Positions 24,701 to 37,700 of a stretch of DNA of 64,000 bases are shown here, in pieces. Below the pieces are notes generated by a model. It was not told the origin of the DNA, ran no database searches, and saw only the letters and a program-made list of their open reading frames with translations. The translations under genes and the position numbers were made by a program. Source of the stretch: Metaphire vulgaris (Eukaryota; Annelida; Clitellata; Crassiclitellata; Megascolecidae); NCBI GenBank assembly GCA_018105865.1, contig CM030841.1, forward strand, positions 8,312,729 to 8,376,728, given 5' to 3'. Within the stretch, counting starts at the first letter, position 1; each line of letters begins with the position of its first letter.

Positions 24701-27700
24701 TGCCACATAAGCATCGGACATTGGAGTTTTAAACCGCCCCGGGACTCCTGGAGTAACTTTTTGATTTAGTTTACTATCCATTCGATAGATGGCAGCACTT
24801 TCTTCGCTGTTGCTCACTATTTAAGCAAGAAAGCTGGTCATTGATCGTCCAAATACTGGGATTTTGCGTTGAAATGCCTTGAAAAATCTCAAGTCTTAGG
24901 TTTGAAAAATCATAACTCCGCCAATTTTGGCCCGATCTTCAAAATGTTTGCACTATTATGTTCCAATTACACTGCCCTAAAACTTTTGCACTCACAGTTG
25001 GGGGGTCACCGCTGAAATTTTTTTGCTATTGCGCTTTGAAATTTTTTGGGAGAGGGTTCCGATTTTCGGCTGTAGAGTGGACCTACCCCCAAAATTTTCT
25101 TTTTTTGGCACACATGGTTCGAAAGAGCAATAAAAATGCTAAACAACGGTGCAAACCGCATCTTTCTAGCTTCTATATAGCCTGAAATATACTGAGTTGT
25201 TCGGTTTTTCAGATTGAAAATCTGTTTGCAAAATTGTCATTTCTTCGAGCAATGTTTGAAAAAGCATAAATACTCCAAATTTTGTCCAATCTTCAAAATT
25301 TTTGCATTATTCTGTTCCAATTACACCCCTTTACAACGTTCTCGCTCACAGTTTGGGGGTTACCGCGGAAGAATTTTTGCTATTGGGCTTGGAACAAAAT
25401 TTGACCAAAATGTTGGGGAGGGGTCCTATTTTGGGCTGTAGGGTGGACCCTACCCCCAAAATTTCCTTCTTTGGCAGGGATGGTTCGAAAGAGCAATAAA
25501 AATGCTAAACAACGGTGCAAACCGCATCTTTATAGCTTCTATATAGCCTGAAATATAGTAAGTTTAAAACTTGTATGTTCACATTTTCACATGAACGCCT
25601 TTCCCCCAAATTAAATACCCCGATTGGGGACGACTTGAAAAAATTAAATCCCCCTGCAACGGATTAACAAATAATTTACTGACATTTCTTTGTTTATGGC
25701 CAGAGGCAAAAAGGGTTTTGGAACAGCGTCGAAGCGTGTTATATTATTTTCCGATGTGTCTGGTGAATTTGGAGATGATCAGCTTGATGATATTATGGCT
25801 AGCTTCAAAGAATCCAACTTTGAGCTTACTGTTATGTATGAGGATTTCTCATTTTGAATATTTTTAGCTCTTGTTCTTGCTACCCATCATCATCATCATC
25901 ATCATCATTATAGTTGCTTTCTGCCAGTTCATTAGTGGCAACAACTAGATAAGAAACTTCATTTATCTTTTTCCATTGTTAGTCTTTTTCCATCGATTAC
26001 TGATATCTAGTATCTTTCAAACTCTTCTTTGATGTTACCCATCCATTTTTTACTGGGCCTTCCTCTTCCTCTCTTGCCTTCTTTGTATGTGTAGAGTGCT
26101 GTTTATTGTAGTCTGTTGTCTTTCAATCTATTTACTTGTCCATACCATCTAAGTCTTCTGCTTTTATCTATTATTGCTGCCTATTGATGTAAAATAATTC
26201 TTTGTACAATCTTTTAAACCAAGTACATACTGCTTCTTGAACCAGAACTTGAATATGACATAAAAGATGTTTCCAGCTACATTTTGAGTGGTTTGAGGCC
26301 TGAAGCCAGTGTTGGAGTTCGGGGGGGGGGTTGAACCTCCCAGCTAACTTTGCAACCCTCCCAAAAATCGCATATCGGGTACATACAGTTTCTGTCATTC
26401 TTTAAATTTCAGTCCTCAACCCACCAGCAGCTGAAATTTCACAACTCCAACACTGCCTGAAGCTCTCAGAAAATAAAATAATTTTCCTCTGGTAAAGGAA
26501 ATTTCTTGGGACTTATGCTCTTTAAATACAAATTGTGGCAAGCGAACAGGACTTCTATAAAAACTGCTAAAACATTTGAATATTTCTATTAGAACCATAT
26601 ATGTGGGTGTGTGTGTGTGTGTACATACACACACCATTTGTTATAATTGCTTTGTATATAGTGGTCCTGACTTGGATGACGAAGATGATACCAAGAAGGA
26701 TGACAATACTGCCAATGGCCATGCAAAGCCAAAAACACCGCAACAGAGAGCTGGCGAGACCCTTTTGCGCCATATTATCGAAAACATAGATGGAGAATCA
26801 TATACATTTAGGTCAGTTTTAAGCGAAGAAATTTTTTGATATTTTTGAATAGAGTAATTGGTAGGTCTATATTACATTTTTTGTTTTATGTAAAATGTTT
26901 ACACTATGTAACCATTGTTTGTATATGTGTAACTAACTGCAGTGCCTGATCGAACTGAATCCTATATTGCTATTTTAACCTTGTGATTTTATCTTTTCTG
27001 CTTTTGCAGTCTTAACCCAGTTACCCTGTAAGACTGATATTTTGGTTTGGTGGTCTGTTACAAATCCCCTTAACACATTGACTGCCAAAGAACCTATGCG
27101 AGTGTATAGAAAACGGGAGTACATTGTATGTCCTGGCGCTCGGTATGTTAAACCGATATTTCGGTTTGAGCACTTTGGGCAGGCCCCTAAGCACCCCCAA
27201 ATGCTGTTTGGTTTTGGTGAGCACTGTAAGCAACTGTGCAGTCTTTGGCTGGAACATGTATGATAGTATGTACTGAAAATAACAACAAAGAGCTATCAGC
27301 AGAACTGATTGGCACTGTTTGAAGCACTTTTGTTAGCCGTTTAAGTTTCCCGCCAGCAGTATTCAGCATTTTCCACACATGAGACATATAGTGGAAGCTG
27401 GGCTGTTACACTAAAATGGAATTTCGGAGATAACCAGTTGGCCATTACACTATTTACATAATTTTACTACTGACTCCAGTTGTTACATTATGGAAAGAGG
27501 GGGTAGTCAGGGGGGAACAGATGAGCAGAGGAACCAAGTTCTTCTGTTAGGGTTAAGTGTTGAGTTTGCACTTGTCCATGTTATGACATATATTAATTTT
27601 GCTTAATGTTTCAGTGAGGTCTTACCGGCCCTGAGTTGTTTCCTGTCACGCCAGGTGCGTTCGGCAGCATGGAAAGCACAGCTAGAAATTGGACCATCGC

Positions 27701-28734
27701 TTAAAATTCCAGTGTGTCTTTTCACAAGGGTATATGATTTTACCAGTGATTTTCAGCAGATTTTTAATTTTTTTGTTACATATTGGCATTAGTCTTTTGC
27801 AGCCAGTTAGTTGTTTGTTGAAATAGTTCTGTGCTCAACTCTATCTAGAACTAAGCTTTTGATGGCAATGTGCTTGATTTTCAAATATGTCTTAATAATA
27901 TTTAGTTGCAGCAACAAAGGATCTGGAAACAAAGAACATGACAATTATGGAAGAACGCAGATTAGCACAAGATCGAGCGAAGCGGAAATGTTTCGTATCT
28001 AACTATTGCTGCCATGCAGGCAGAAAATGAAGATGATGATGATGACGACGACGACGATGATAATGGCGACAATGACGGTGATGCATAAACACTGCTGTCA
28101 GGCCATGTAATATCTGTTATTTTGTGTCAGGTCATATAATATGTTGTTTTATGTCATATAGGTAAAAGAAGTAAAAGCAAAGAGCTTCAAGAATGTTTAC
28201 GCGAAGGATGCAGATGCTGGTATTGAACGTCTTAGAACATATCATCTGAATGACGATGAAGAAACGGAGGTTGAAAAATCTAATACAGCCGACGGTGAGA
28301 ACTGTCTGGTTTTATGTCGGCAAATGTCACTGCGCAGTAAATAAGGACATTATGAACAGCGTGAAATGGGTATCAGTCAGTTTTTAACCTAAGCCCATTG
28401 TGATTATTGATTATTGTGTGCATGACTGATGATGGTGTGTAGCTTGGATTGTGGATTGAGAAACATTTAATACAATGCACTTCAGCCAAATGGTATTGCT
28501 GGCATCTAATGTACCGTATGTGTGTGTGTCTTTGTGTGTATATTATGAGATCCTTTTCCAATGAATTATCTACTTACTTATTAATGTGATTGATTCGCTA
28601 GGTGGTGTCTTGGGAGTGGGCATAATGAGCTTCCTGTTAAGATTTTCTGATAGAACTGTGCTTGATAAATAAAATTATTAAAATCAGATGTAATCTGGTC
28701 TTAATTTACAACATTACGTGGTGAGCACTGTACA

Positions 28735-28796
<62 letters not shown>

Positions 28797-31700
28797 ATAT
28801 ACTTTGTGTGTGTATATGTGAGGTCTAGAGAAAGCAGTAACAAGCTGCTCTAAGTTAATGGCATAAGCCACCTGTGTGCTTCACCTTGCAACAGAACGCT
28901 GCTCTTCATATTTATGTCACCCCCCCTCTAGCGAGTAAGGCTGTCGACCTTGGGGGCTCCAGCAGGGTTTGAACCCATTTCGTCAGCATCTAACCACTTC
29001 TGCCATCTTCCCGCCCTGACTACTTTACCTTTATATGCATATATACTTTACCTTTATATATGCATATATATGTTTGTGATGTATATAGCCTTTGCTTTTT
29101 CACTCTGTGAGAATTCCATCGAGCCTTCTCGTACGCTGGACCCCATGCCTGGGACGCCCTTCCACCAGCGCTACAGAGCATAAAGTCGCCCGTCGCTTTC
29201 CGTAAACATTTGAAGACACATCTGTTTAATTGTGCATATAATAATTGACATAATTGACATTAATTGTAATGCGCTTGCTATCATTGATTGATTAGGCACA
29301 ATATAAATAGCTAATTACATTACATTACATTACATCTTGCACCGATGACATCTGTACGGCTTCTTTTTGCTGTGAACACTGCCCTGATGTTATCTTGGGT
29401 GACAGTTGCTGTCCATTTGTAGCTATTCTGTTTGTATTATTATTCATTTGCATTTTATTTGGGACAAATTTGTTGTAGGTCATCGCTATGGAAGTACGCT
29501 CGTGCCATTTTCAGAGGATGACAAAGAGGCAATGAAATATAAAACAGAGAAATGCTTCAAAGTTCTAGGATTTACAAAATCAGAAAATGTTAGTTGTAAT
29601 TATTTTTGTTTCTGATTGCCCTCCCTCTCTTTAAAAATTCTTTTGGTAGTGGAGTGTTGAAATTGAAATGAAAACTGGTACAATGCAAGAAGCATTGTTA
29701 TGCACTTTACTATATTGCTCTATAATTGATGATTGATATCTATAAATCAATTCATAATTTTGTTTTGGAGTTTTGAAATAATTTGAGCATGCAAGTAATT
29801 AGTTTTTGGTGTTTTAATGTTCAGTTATGTTGATAAAATTTGACACATCTGATTCAGTGCAATATTGGAGATGGTAATAGTATATGAAAAGTTCTTGATA
29901 ATGGGATCACTACATTGTTTCAGGTGAAAAGGTATCAGGTGATGGGTGATTCAACGTGGATCTGCACTGCAGAGCAGGGTGACAAGGTATTTTGCTTTCG
30001 ATTCTTTGCTAATTTTAGGTCGTATTCAGTAACTAAACTTTTTTCTCGCCCATTCTACTGAAGCACCTAAATGTTGCGATTGTGTTTTTAGATATTAGAT
30101 TCTATTCTAGTAGATTCTGTGTTGACATTTGTCATTACTCTATCACAGGGGTCGACAACCTACGGCCCATGGTCCACATCTGGCCCGCCAGTGAGTTTAA
30201 TCCGGCCTCCACAGGTTTTTTGTCATCACTAGTTTTTTGCACTTGATATATATATATATTTTTGAGAACTTTTGAACTTTTTCCAGCACAAACTTTCTTA
30301 AAAACAAACTTCAGAACTTTTTTGGGGCCTGTCGAAAAATTATTTAATTACTTGGCCCTCGAACAGACACTGCCATAGCAATTTGGCCCTCACTGTCGAA
30401 AAGGTTGCCAACCCCTGCTCTATCAGAACTTCAGATTATATAAGAGTAGCTGTCCTGCTGGATTACAGTGATGGTCATTTCAGTCTTGACGACATGTACT
30501 GCTTTTGCTTGTTAATTACCTTTGTTTTGAACCAATTTAATATATGATGTGTGATGTCTAAGATTGGGAAATGCATGTTTTATAGTTGGCTTAAATTTGT
30601 TATCGCTTTTGGAAGATTTTGGAACTTATATTTGTTATTATATTGTGCTTGTATATTTTATTTGCCATATTATTTGTTATTTAAAGGCAGCAGTTGTAGC
30701 ACTCTCAGCTATAATACATGCTCTGTATGAAACCAACATGGTGGCCATTGTGCGCAGGGTCTATGCGGGCAACGGAGCTGTAAAACTTGGCTGTCTTATA
30801 CCACAGATCAAGATTAAATGTGAGGTCTGTTTGCTGATTCGTGTGGTAATTCTAATTCTTTGTGTTCCGGTTAAGTTTAAATGTTGACGGTGCATTCGTT
30901 AACTTCAATTAGGTTGCTCTTCATGAAAACATTAAATGTGACAATAATATTCGGTTTTGGTAGTTTCATGACGTACAGTAAGTATTTGGCAAACCCGGAT
31001 ATTGCAGAATACCACACTGTCCAGCTGGGGTGAATGTCCAGAGCTGTGTCCGTTCATTCCCCACTTGTTTGTAAGCATTATATGATGGGACAGATATTTG
31101 GACACATAATGAGATCCAATGATACCATAGAAAAAGAGACTATGCTAGGAAACATGGAAGGAAGTAGATGAAGAGGAAGACCACATACGAGATGGAATCT
31201 GTGAACCAGCGCTCTTGATATTGGAAGAACTAAATAAAATGACGAGGAATAGAAAAGAATGGGGGAAATTCATTCATGACATCACCAGATGTCGATGTCA
31301 ACTTGATGGAACAAGATGATGAAGTATTTTATGGTTTGTATGGATATCATAAATGTGGCTTAAGAATTAATAGAATGTTTTGAACTGTTTTCAGTATCTG
31401 GTCTACTTGGAGTTGCCATTTGTGGAGGACTTAAGGCAGTTCACATTTGGTTCGTTGGCTCTTGATGATTCAAGTGCTGCGGTTGTGAACAAAAAGTTCA
31501 TTCCTACAGGTGAGTTGTAAACCTTGCAGACTAATCATGTACCACAAGTACCAAAATTAGGCTTGCAATGTGATGGCAAAGTGCTTAAAGCTGATGAGTT
31601 TGCGTTTTCTATGTGTAAAAGCCTTTCAAACAGGTTATCAAAGGGCAAAACTTGTTTCTGTCTGAGATTTCAGATTTATTTCAAAACTTAAGTTTATTAA

Positions 31701-34700
31701 TTAATATTGGTATCTATCTGGCCAGGGAGTCATTTATAGTATGTTTTTTGTGACATGTTAGTTAATATTGAAAAGATTTTCTTGTTGATTCAGAAGAACA
31801 ACTGTCGCTCATAGATGAACTCATAGATACAATGGATCTTTCTTCAGCTGGCAAGTATGTCACGGAAACACAGCTTTCGTTACTATTTTTAAGAACTAAA
31901 TATTATATAATATTATGAATTATTGCTAGATTATTGATTATGCATTCTGTACCTGATTCCAGTGTGATTCCAGTTGCTCATTATATTTCAGTTCCAGTTT
32001 CAGTTCCGTTTTGCAAAACTATTTTTCAGTTTCCGTTTCAGTTTCAGTTTTGTATATTTTTCAGTTTCAGTTTCAGTTGCAGGTAAGTTGTTCTAATAAA
32101 ACGCAGACATAGGATGAAAGCCCTTCATTTAAATACTGAACAACAGTAGCAAAACACAGCGTTTGATTTGACATTTCATATTCATTTTTATTCAACTGGT
32201 TATAAGGGCACACAGCCTGAAAGTCTCTGCCTACATTACCTGAAGTTTAAAGTTAGTGAAATGGTTATTTGTGAATGGGTTAATTTCTAACAGAGCATAA
32301 TACCAGTTACATACATAACTTAAGTTAATAAATTGACATTAATCATTCATTTTCTTTTGGCTTCTTTCTCGCGATACTCAGCAAATGCCACTGGACAACT
32401 CTCTAGATGACTTTTAACATTTGTTGAATTGCCAATTAACTTTCCGGAGTTGTTAGACAGTAACAAGACATTTGACCAATCTTATCATACTGGACTCTCT
32501 TTTTGACGGCCACTGGTTACCTTAAAGCTCATTGGTTACTATAATATTTGATTAGTTGGCCTATACAACTGTCACGTCGGACAGTTTACAATAAAGTTGG
32601 AACTTGCATCGAGTCGATCTCTGCTAAAGTAGGTCCACAGCGGAGTACGTTTGAGGCCTTTCAGGCTTGTTGGGCGAATTGATTAAGGGGTCAAATAAAC
32701 TGTCAGCCGTGGCGTCCTGTTGCCCAGGCCGGCAGCGAGCAGTAAACAACTGGACTATTGAGTACTGACCACGTGTGGACGGATGCCATCACACATGCTA
32801 CCATATTCAGATTACTGAAACTGAAACGATACTGATATTTTTTCAGTTTCAGTTGCTTATTTTCCAGTTTCAGTTTTGATTGCAGTTTTCATTTTGTTCA
32901 GTTCCGTTAACGGATTTATTATTTATGGATATTTCAGTTTCAGTTTCAGTTAACGGAATCACACTGCCTGCAAGTCGTGCAAATGGTTCCGGTGGTCAGT
33001 TGAGCACATTCCTGAATTGATGGTACGCGGACGATTGACCACAGGACGATGCCCACTGGATGATTGACCACAGCGGACGTTTGACCACTGGACGATAAAA
33101 CGTTTGACCACTGGATGATTGACCACAGCGGACGTTTGACCATGGGTTGATTGAACACAGCCATGAGTATTAGGCTTAGCACAGCGGTATGCTCCATGCA
33201 CTTTCGATGAATAACAAGGGAATTCGGCTGTGGTCAGTTGTTCAGTGGTCAAATGTCCGCTGTGGTCAATCGTCCAGTGGTCAAACATCCGCTGTGGTCA
33301 ATCGCCCAGTGGTAAAAGGTCCGCTGTGGTCAGTCTTTCAGTGATCAAATGTCCTATGGTCAATCGTCCTGTGGTCAATCATCCTAGAACCGAATTGATG
33401 ACCCAGGAACCATCCCTGAGATCAAGTCGGGGTGCCGGTGCCCAACCATTCCATTCATCACTTAGGTGTTGATAAATGGTAGCAGCATTACGTTGCATAT
33501 GTAAAATACAGGTCTAGAGAATGCAGTGACAAATTACTCTAGCTTATGGTGTAAGCCATCTGTGTTGCTTCTCGCCTAGTACATTGAGATCAGACTTAGA
33601 CCCTATGCTCATTCAAGTATGGGACTAACTTTACTTTCTATTCTGTACCTAAATAATTATTTTTGTTATTTCCGTGAAGTTAATTTGTTTTATGTCAATT
33701 GAGATTATGCCAATAAATTCAGATAAAAGTACAGTTATCGTTATCTTATTGCTTAGAGCTGAAGACGAGAAAATAGAAGCACTAAAGCCAAAGCTCACCT
33801 TTAATCCCCATCTCCAGCGATTATTTCAGGTGGGTTTATTGAAATAGGTACATTGTAAACGTTCTTGGTTATGATTTGTGTTAGGTATATTTTATTAGAG
33901 AGATAGTTATATATGTACATATATGTATGTTTATATGTACAGTGAACTGTGTTTAGAAATATTGTGCCAACAGTTTTTACTGTGTAATTTTACAGATATC
34001 CAAATAATTTCTTGCTATTTGGAGCAAATATTTCAAGGCAATTGCCTACTGATGGAACAAAAATGTGTTAAGATACATTGTGATATGCTATATAGGATTA
34101 ACCCCTTAACTGGGTGCCCTGAGTAACACCCGTCCATTTTACATTGAGTTACAAATAGTTGCCCAGTTAAGGGGTTAAGTAGAATTGACGTAATTTGAAG
34201 ATGGTGTTTCATCATCGTTGCTTGACCGGCACGGATCGTAGCATAACTCCAGAATGGCCACAGTTGACTGCCTGTTGCTAGTGATTTGCGAAGGAGATAC
34301 TGTTGTTATGAAGTTGGTCAGTCCATCTCTTGCGTGGGCGACTTGGAGCACGCTTCAAAGTGCAGTCCGGGAGGCGGTTGGTGACAAGGTTGACTTGACA
34401 GAACAGGGCATAATAGGCTGGCACATCTTCCTGTAGCCTGGAGACGTGGCTGAAGATGACTTTTGTCGTCTGAAGATGCAGTCGGCTACCGATTGGAGGC
34501 TGGTGGACTCGGAAATTTGTGAGTTGCGGATGCAGTCCCACCAAAGTATGCAAAGTATCTCTTTGGCAACGCGTGTGAAAAGCCTCCAGGGTCCGAAGGT
34601 CAGCCGCGTGTAATGTCCATGTCGCAGAGGCGTTTTTAAAAAACCGGACAGAACTAATGTTTGATGAGTCGCGTCTTGGTCCTCGGGGAGAGCTTCTCGT

Positions 34701-37700
34701 TCCATAAATTTTGCTGTGATGACATTGCTGAGGCTGATGTGATATGAGATATCCACGAGGTATCTGTTCTGTAGTAACCATTTGATGACCGGATACTGCT
34801 GAGGTAGCTGAAGTCATCCACCGTTCACAGTTTCCATCAATCGATGGCGTGGGAGGTGGCACGCCATCACCAAGACCCTGTAGTTTCGTCTTATTCCAGG
34901 AAATATGGAGACCGAGCACAGCGGATGACTTCGCCAAAGCTGGCCAGACGTGCGATGACACCGGATGCGCCAGGGATTGAGAAGGGTAGTGTCGTCGGCG
35001 TACACTAGATCACTGAAGTTAGAAGTACCTACCTACTTCTCCCCGAGGTTTAACTGTCATATGTTCGTATGGTGTTTACCGAAGAGGAAAACGTTTAATT
35101 AAAGTTTTGCATGAAGAAAAACGATGCAGCTCTCTTTGAGTGTCTGGAGAATACCTCAAGAAAAAGTTTGCAGCGACTGCAGCATATACATAGCTTACCT
35201 TGAAGAACTGAAACAATGACTACTGACCGAGTGGGAAAACCTTGACTATGAGTCATTAGGGTGGCAGTTTTTGGCTTATCTAAAAGTCAGTGGTGGACAA
35301 TTAGAATGTAAAATCTGATTCCGATACTGTGCATATAAACTTGCAGCCAAGTTTCTGAGTTAACAACAGTTTAGCTTGATAACTTGATTTGATGACCTAT
35401 GGCAGACATTAACTTTTGCATTATGTACAGCACGTTCAATGTCTTATTCCACTAGGTATTAGCAACTCGCTATTGATGCATTTTGTAAGTAGGTTTCTTG
35501 AGAGAAAAGTGAACAATGTTTATATATCCTGGTTCAATAATTGTGGAAATTTTCAAAATCAGTTCACAATTTGAAGCTGTGCTAATAAATTTGTTGAATT
35601 ATTTTTTACCAGCAGCTCTGTATATCGTTTGGTTGGACGTAAACAAGAGAGTTTAGCGAATTTGTTGCTTGTGCCGCACAGTGCCTTTAAAAGGTTTGCA
35701 TTTGCTCAGTTACAAGAAGTTAATGCACTGATGTTTTCTATGTTTTAGTGTTTGCAGCATCGAGCTATGAATCCCGATGAAGACCTTCCGGAACTTTCTC
35801 CAGCAATTGCGGCCAGTCTTAATCCACCATCTGATGTGGCTGAAAAGACCAAGGCAGTCACTGAGAAGATGAAGGCTGTATTTAAGCTTGAACCTGTTGC
35901 TAAAAAGGAAGTTGCAACTGGTGACAACATCTTCCGGTATGTTAGGTTTTCCTGCTTGAACTCAAAGCAGATTTTGTCATTGATTTGATAAATGTTTGAC
36001 ACTTGAGAATGTCTGTTTTATTAGAGGGTAATTGCATAAGCCTGCAATAAAAATTATTCAGGATTTTAGGTGTGATAGCTACTTTCTTTCTGTTGCTATT
36101 GCTTTAAGAAGTAAAAGTAATATATGAAGCTTCATTGTTGATAAACTTGAACTAAAACTCGTATATATCGACTAAAGTACAGAGTGATCAAGACATTTTT
36201 GCATCTTTTTTTAGATTATTAACTTCTAGTTCATTTTTTAATTTGACTATTGAGGTCGCCAGATTACTATGTTTATCTATATTGAGCACACAGTTTTGAT
36301 TTGTAATTAATATAACCTCATGTTATTTATTAAGAAATGCTTTATATGGATGTATTGGAAGTGAAATATGACTAGACATTGCTTTTCTGGTAATGGTGAG
36401 TTCATGCTGAATGTTATTTCGATTAACTTTAATAAGAGATACAGCTGAAGGTGAACCGGCTGCAAAGAAACCAAAGTTGACAACTGAATCTGATCTTTCG
36501 GGTGGTCTGCCTGAGTTGCTTAAACCAAAAGTAACGGAGGTTTGTAGCGAGAAAATGATCTTAGACATTTTTATTCTAAAATTTAATTATGACAGTTGGT
36601 TCTGATTTTGATGTGTTTGGATGGGGACACAAATCGGCCAACATTCCATTTTGAAGACAGCGGCTTTTTAATTGTTGTGACTGAGTTACTGGAATGCAAA
36701 AATATTTTGTTGTAACACATTCAGTATTTTTTATATTTTATTCAGTAGTAGTCAATTCAAAAGTGAGTAAGGATAATTTTTCTGAAATGTTATGTAGATT
36801 GTAGGCAGAATCGGTTATCTGATGGATGTTAAAATTGGTGGTTGTTGCTATTATTGCAGTGGTGAACAACAGGCATTGCTTTTAGATTTGTTTGGTACGA
36901 TTTGAAATAGGTTGGCAGCACCAATCCAGTGGAGGACTTTGTGGCTCTTATTGCTCAGAAAGATGAAGACAAATTTAACTCTGGTATTTTGTCTTTCCAT
37001 GTAGACATAGATTTTAAATTGAGATTGTATTTGGAATGATAACCAGTGTTGTCTTCTTGGAAAAGGTAATGATATAACTGCTGATTCTATGTCCTTATTT
37101 TGTGAAGCAACTTAATACTCATTTCTTTGTCAATATTTATGCAACGCAGCTGGCACGTTTCTGAGTGATTCTTTAGAAGAGGCGCTATGCAAATATTTTG
37201 TTACATTACATTACATTCATTATGACGTATTCTTTATTCACAGCTCATCGAATGATGCAGGATATGATTGTGAAGCTGGTTGTTGATTCATTTGGAACGC
37301 AGTTCTATCCAAAGGCTATGGACTGTCTCAAATCTCTGCGCTCAGAATCTATTAAGGTCAGTTGAGACGTTTGTCCCCTATTTTGTTCACTGCTATAGGA
37401 ATTTTTTAATGAAATTTGTCCAAAAAATTTGTGTGCAATGCATCCAGGTAGTAAGTAGGTCAAAGATCAGCAACGTTTTGGTAGCGTTGCACCAAAGTTG
37501 TAGTGTTTCAATTCATTCGGTGTTGCAACCGTGTTGCAGTGATGTCCTGAGTTTGTCACAGTTGAACTAAACACAACAGGCCTAAAACCATTTGGGGTGT
37601 TTAGAATGTAGAACATTCTCTAGTGTCTCGAAGGTTTAAGGACCCTCACTTGATCAATACAATGACTGGTGCAGCACCTTTACCGCCAGAATACTTCATT

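Noticed and set aside
28017..28088. Acidic open segment after an AG (AENEDDDDD...) in Ku80 intron 7 as an extra exon
   Set aside because: It is a GAT/GAC repeat ending in a stop, and including it breaks the frame between exons 7 and 8, which join perfectly without it.
31851..31856. GC donor (CTG|GCAAGT) for Ku80 exon 13
   Set aside because: The adjacent GT donor (AA|GTATGT) gives the phase required by exon 14 and the expected protein; the GC site does not.
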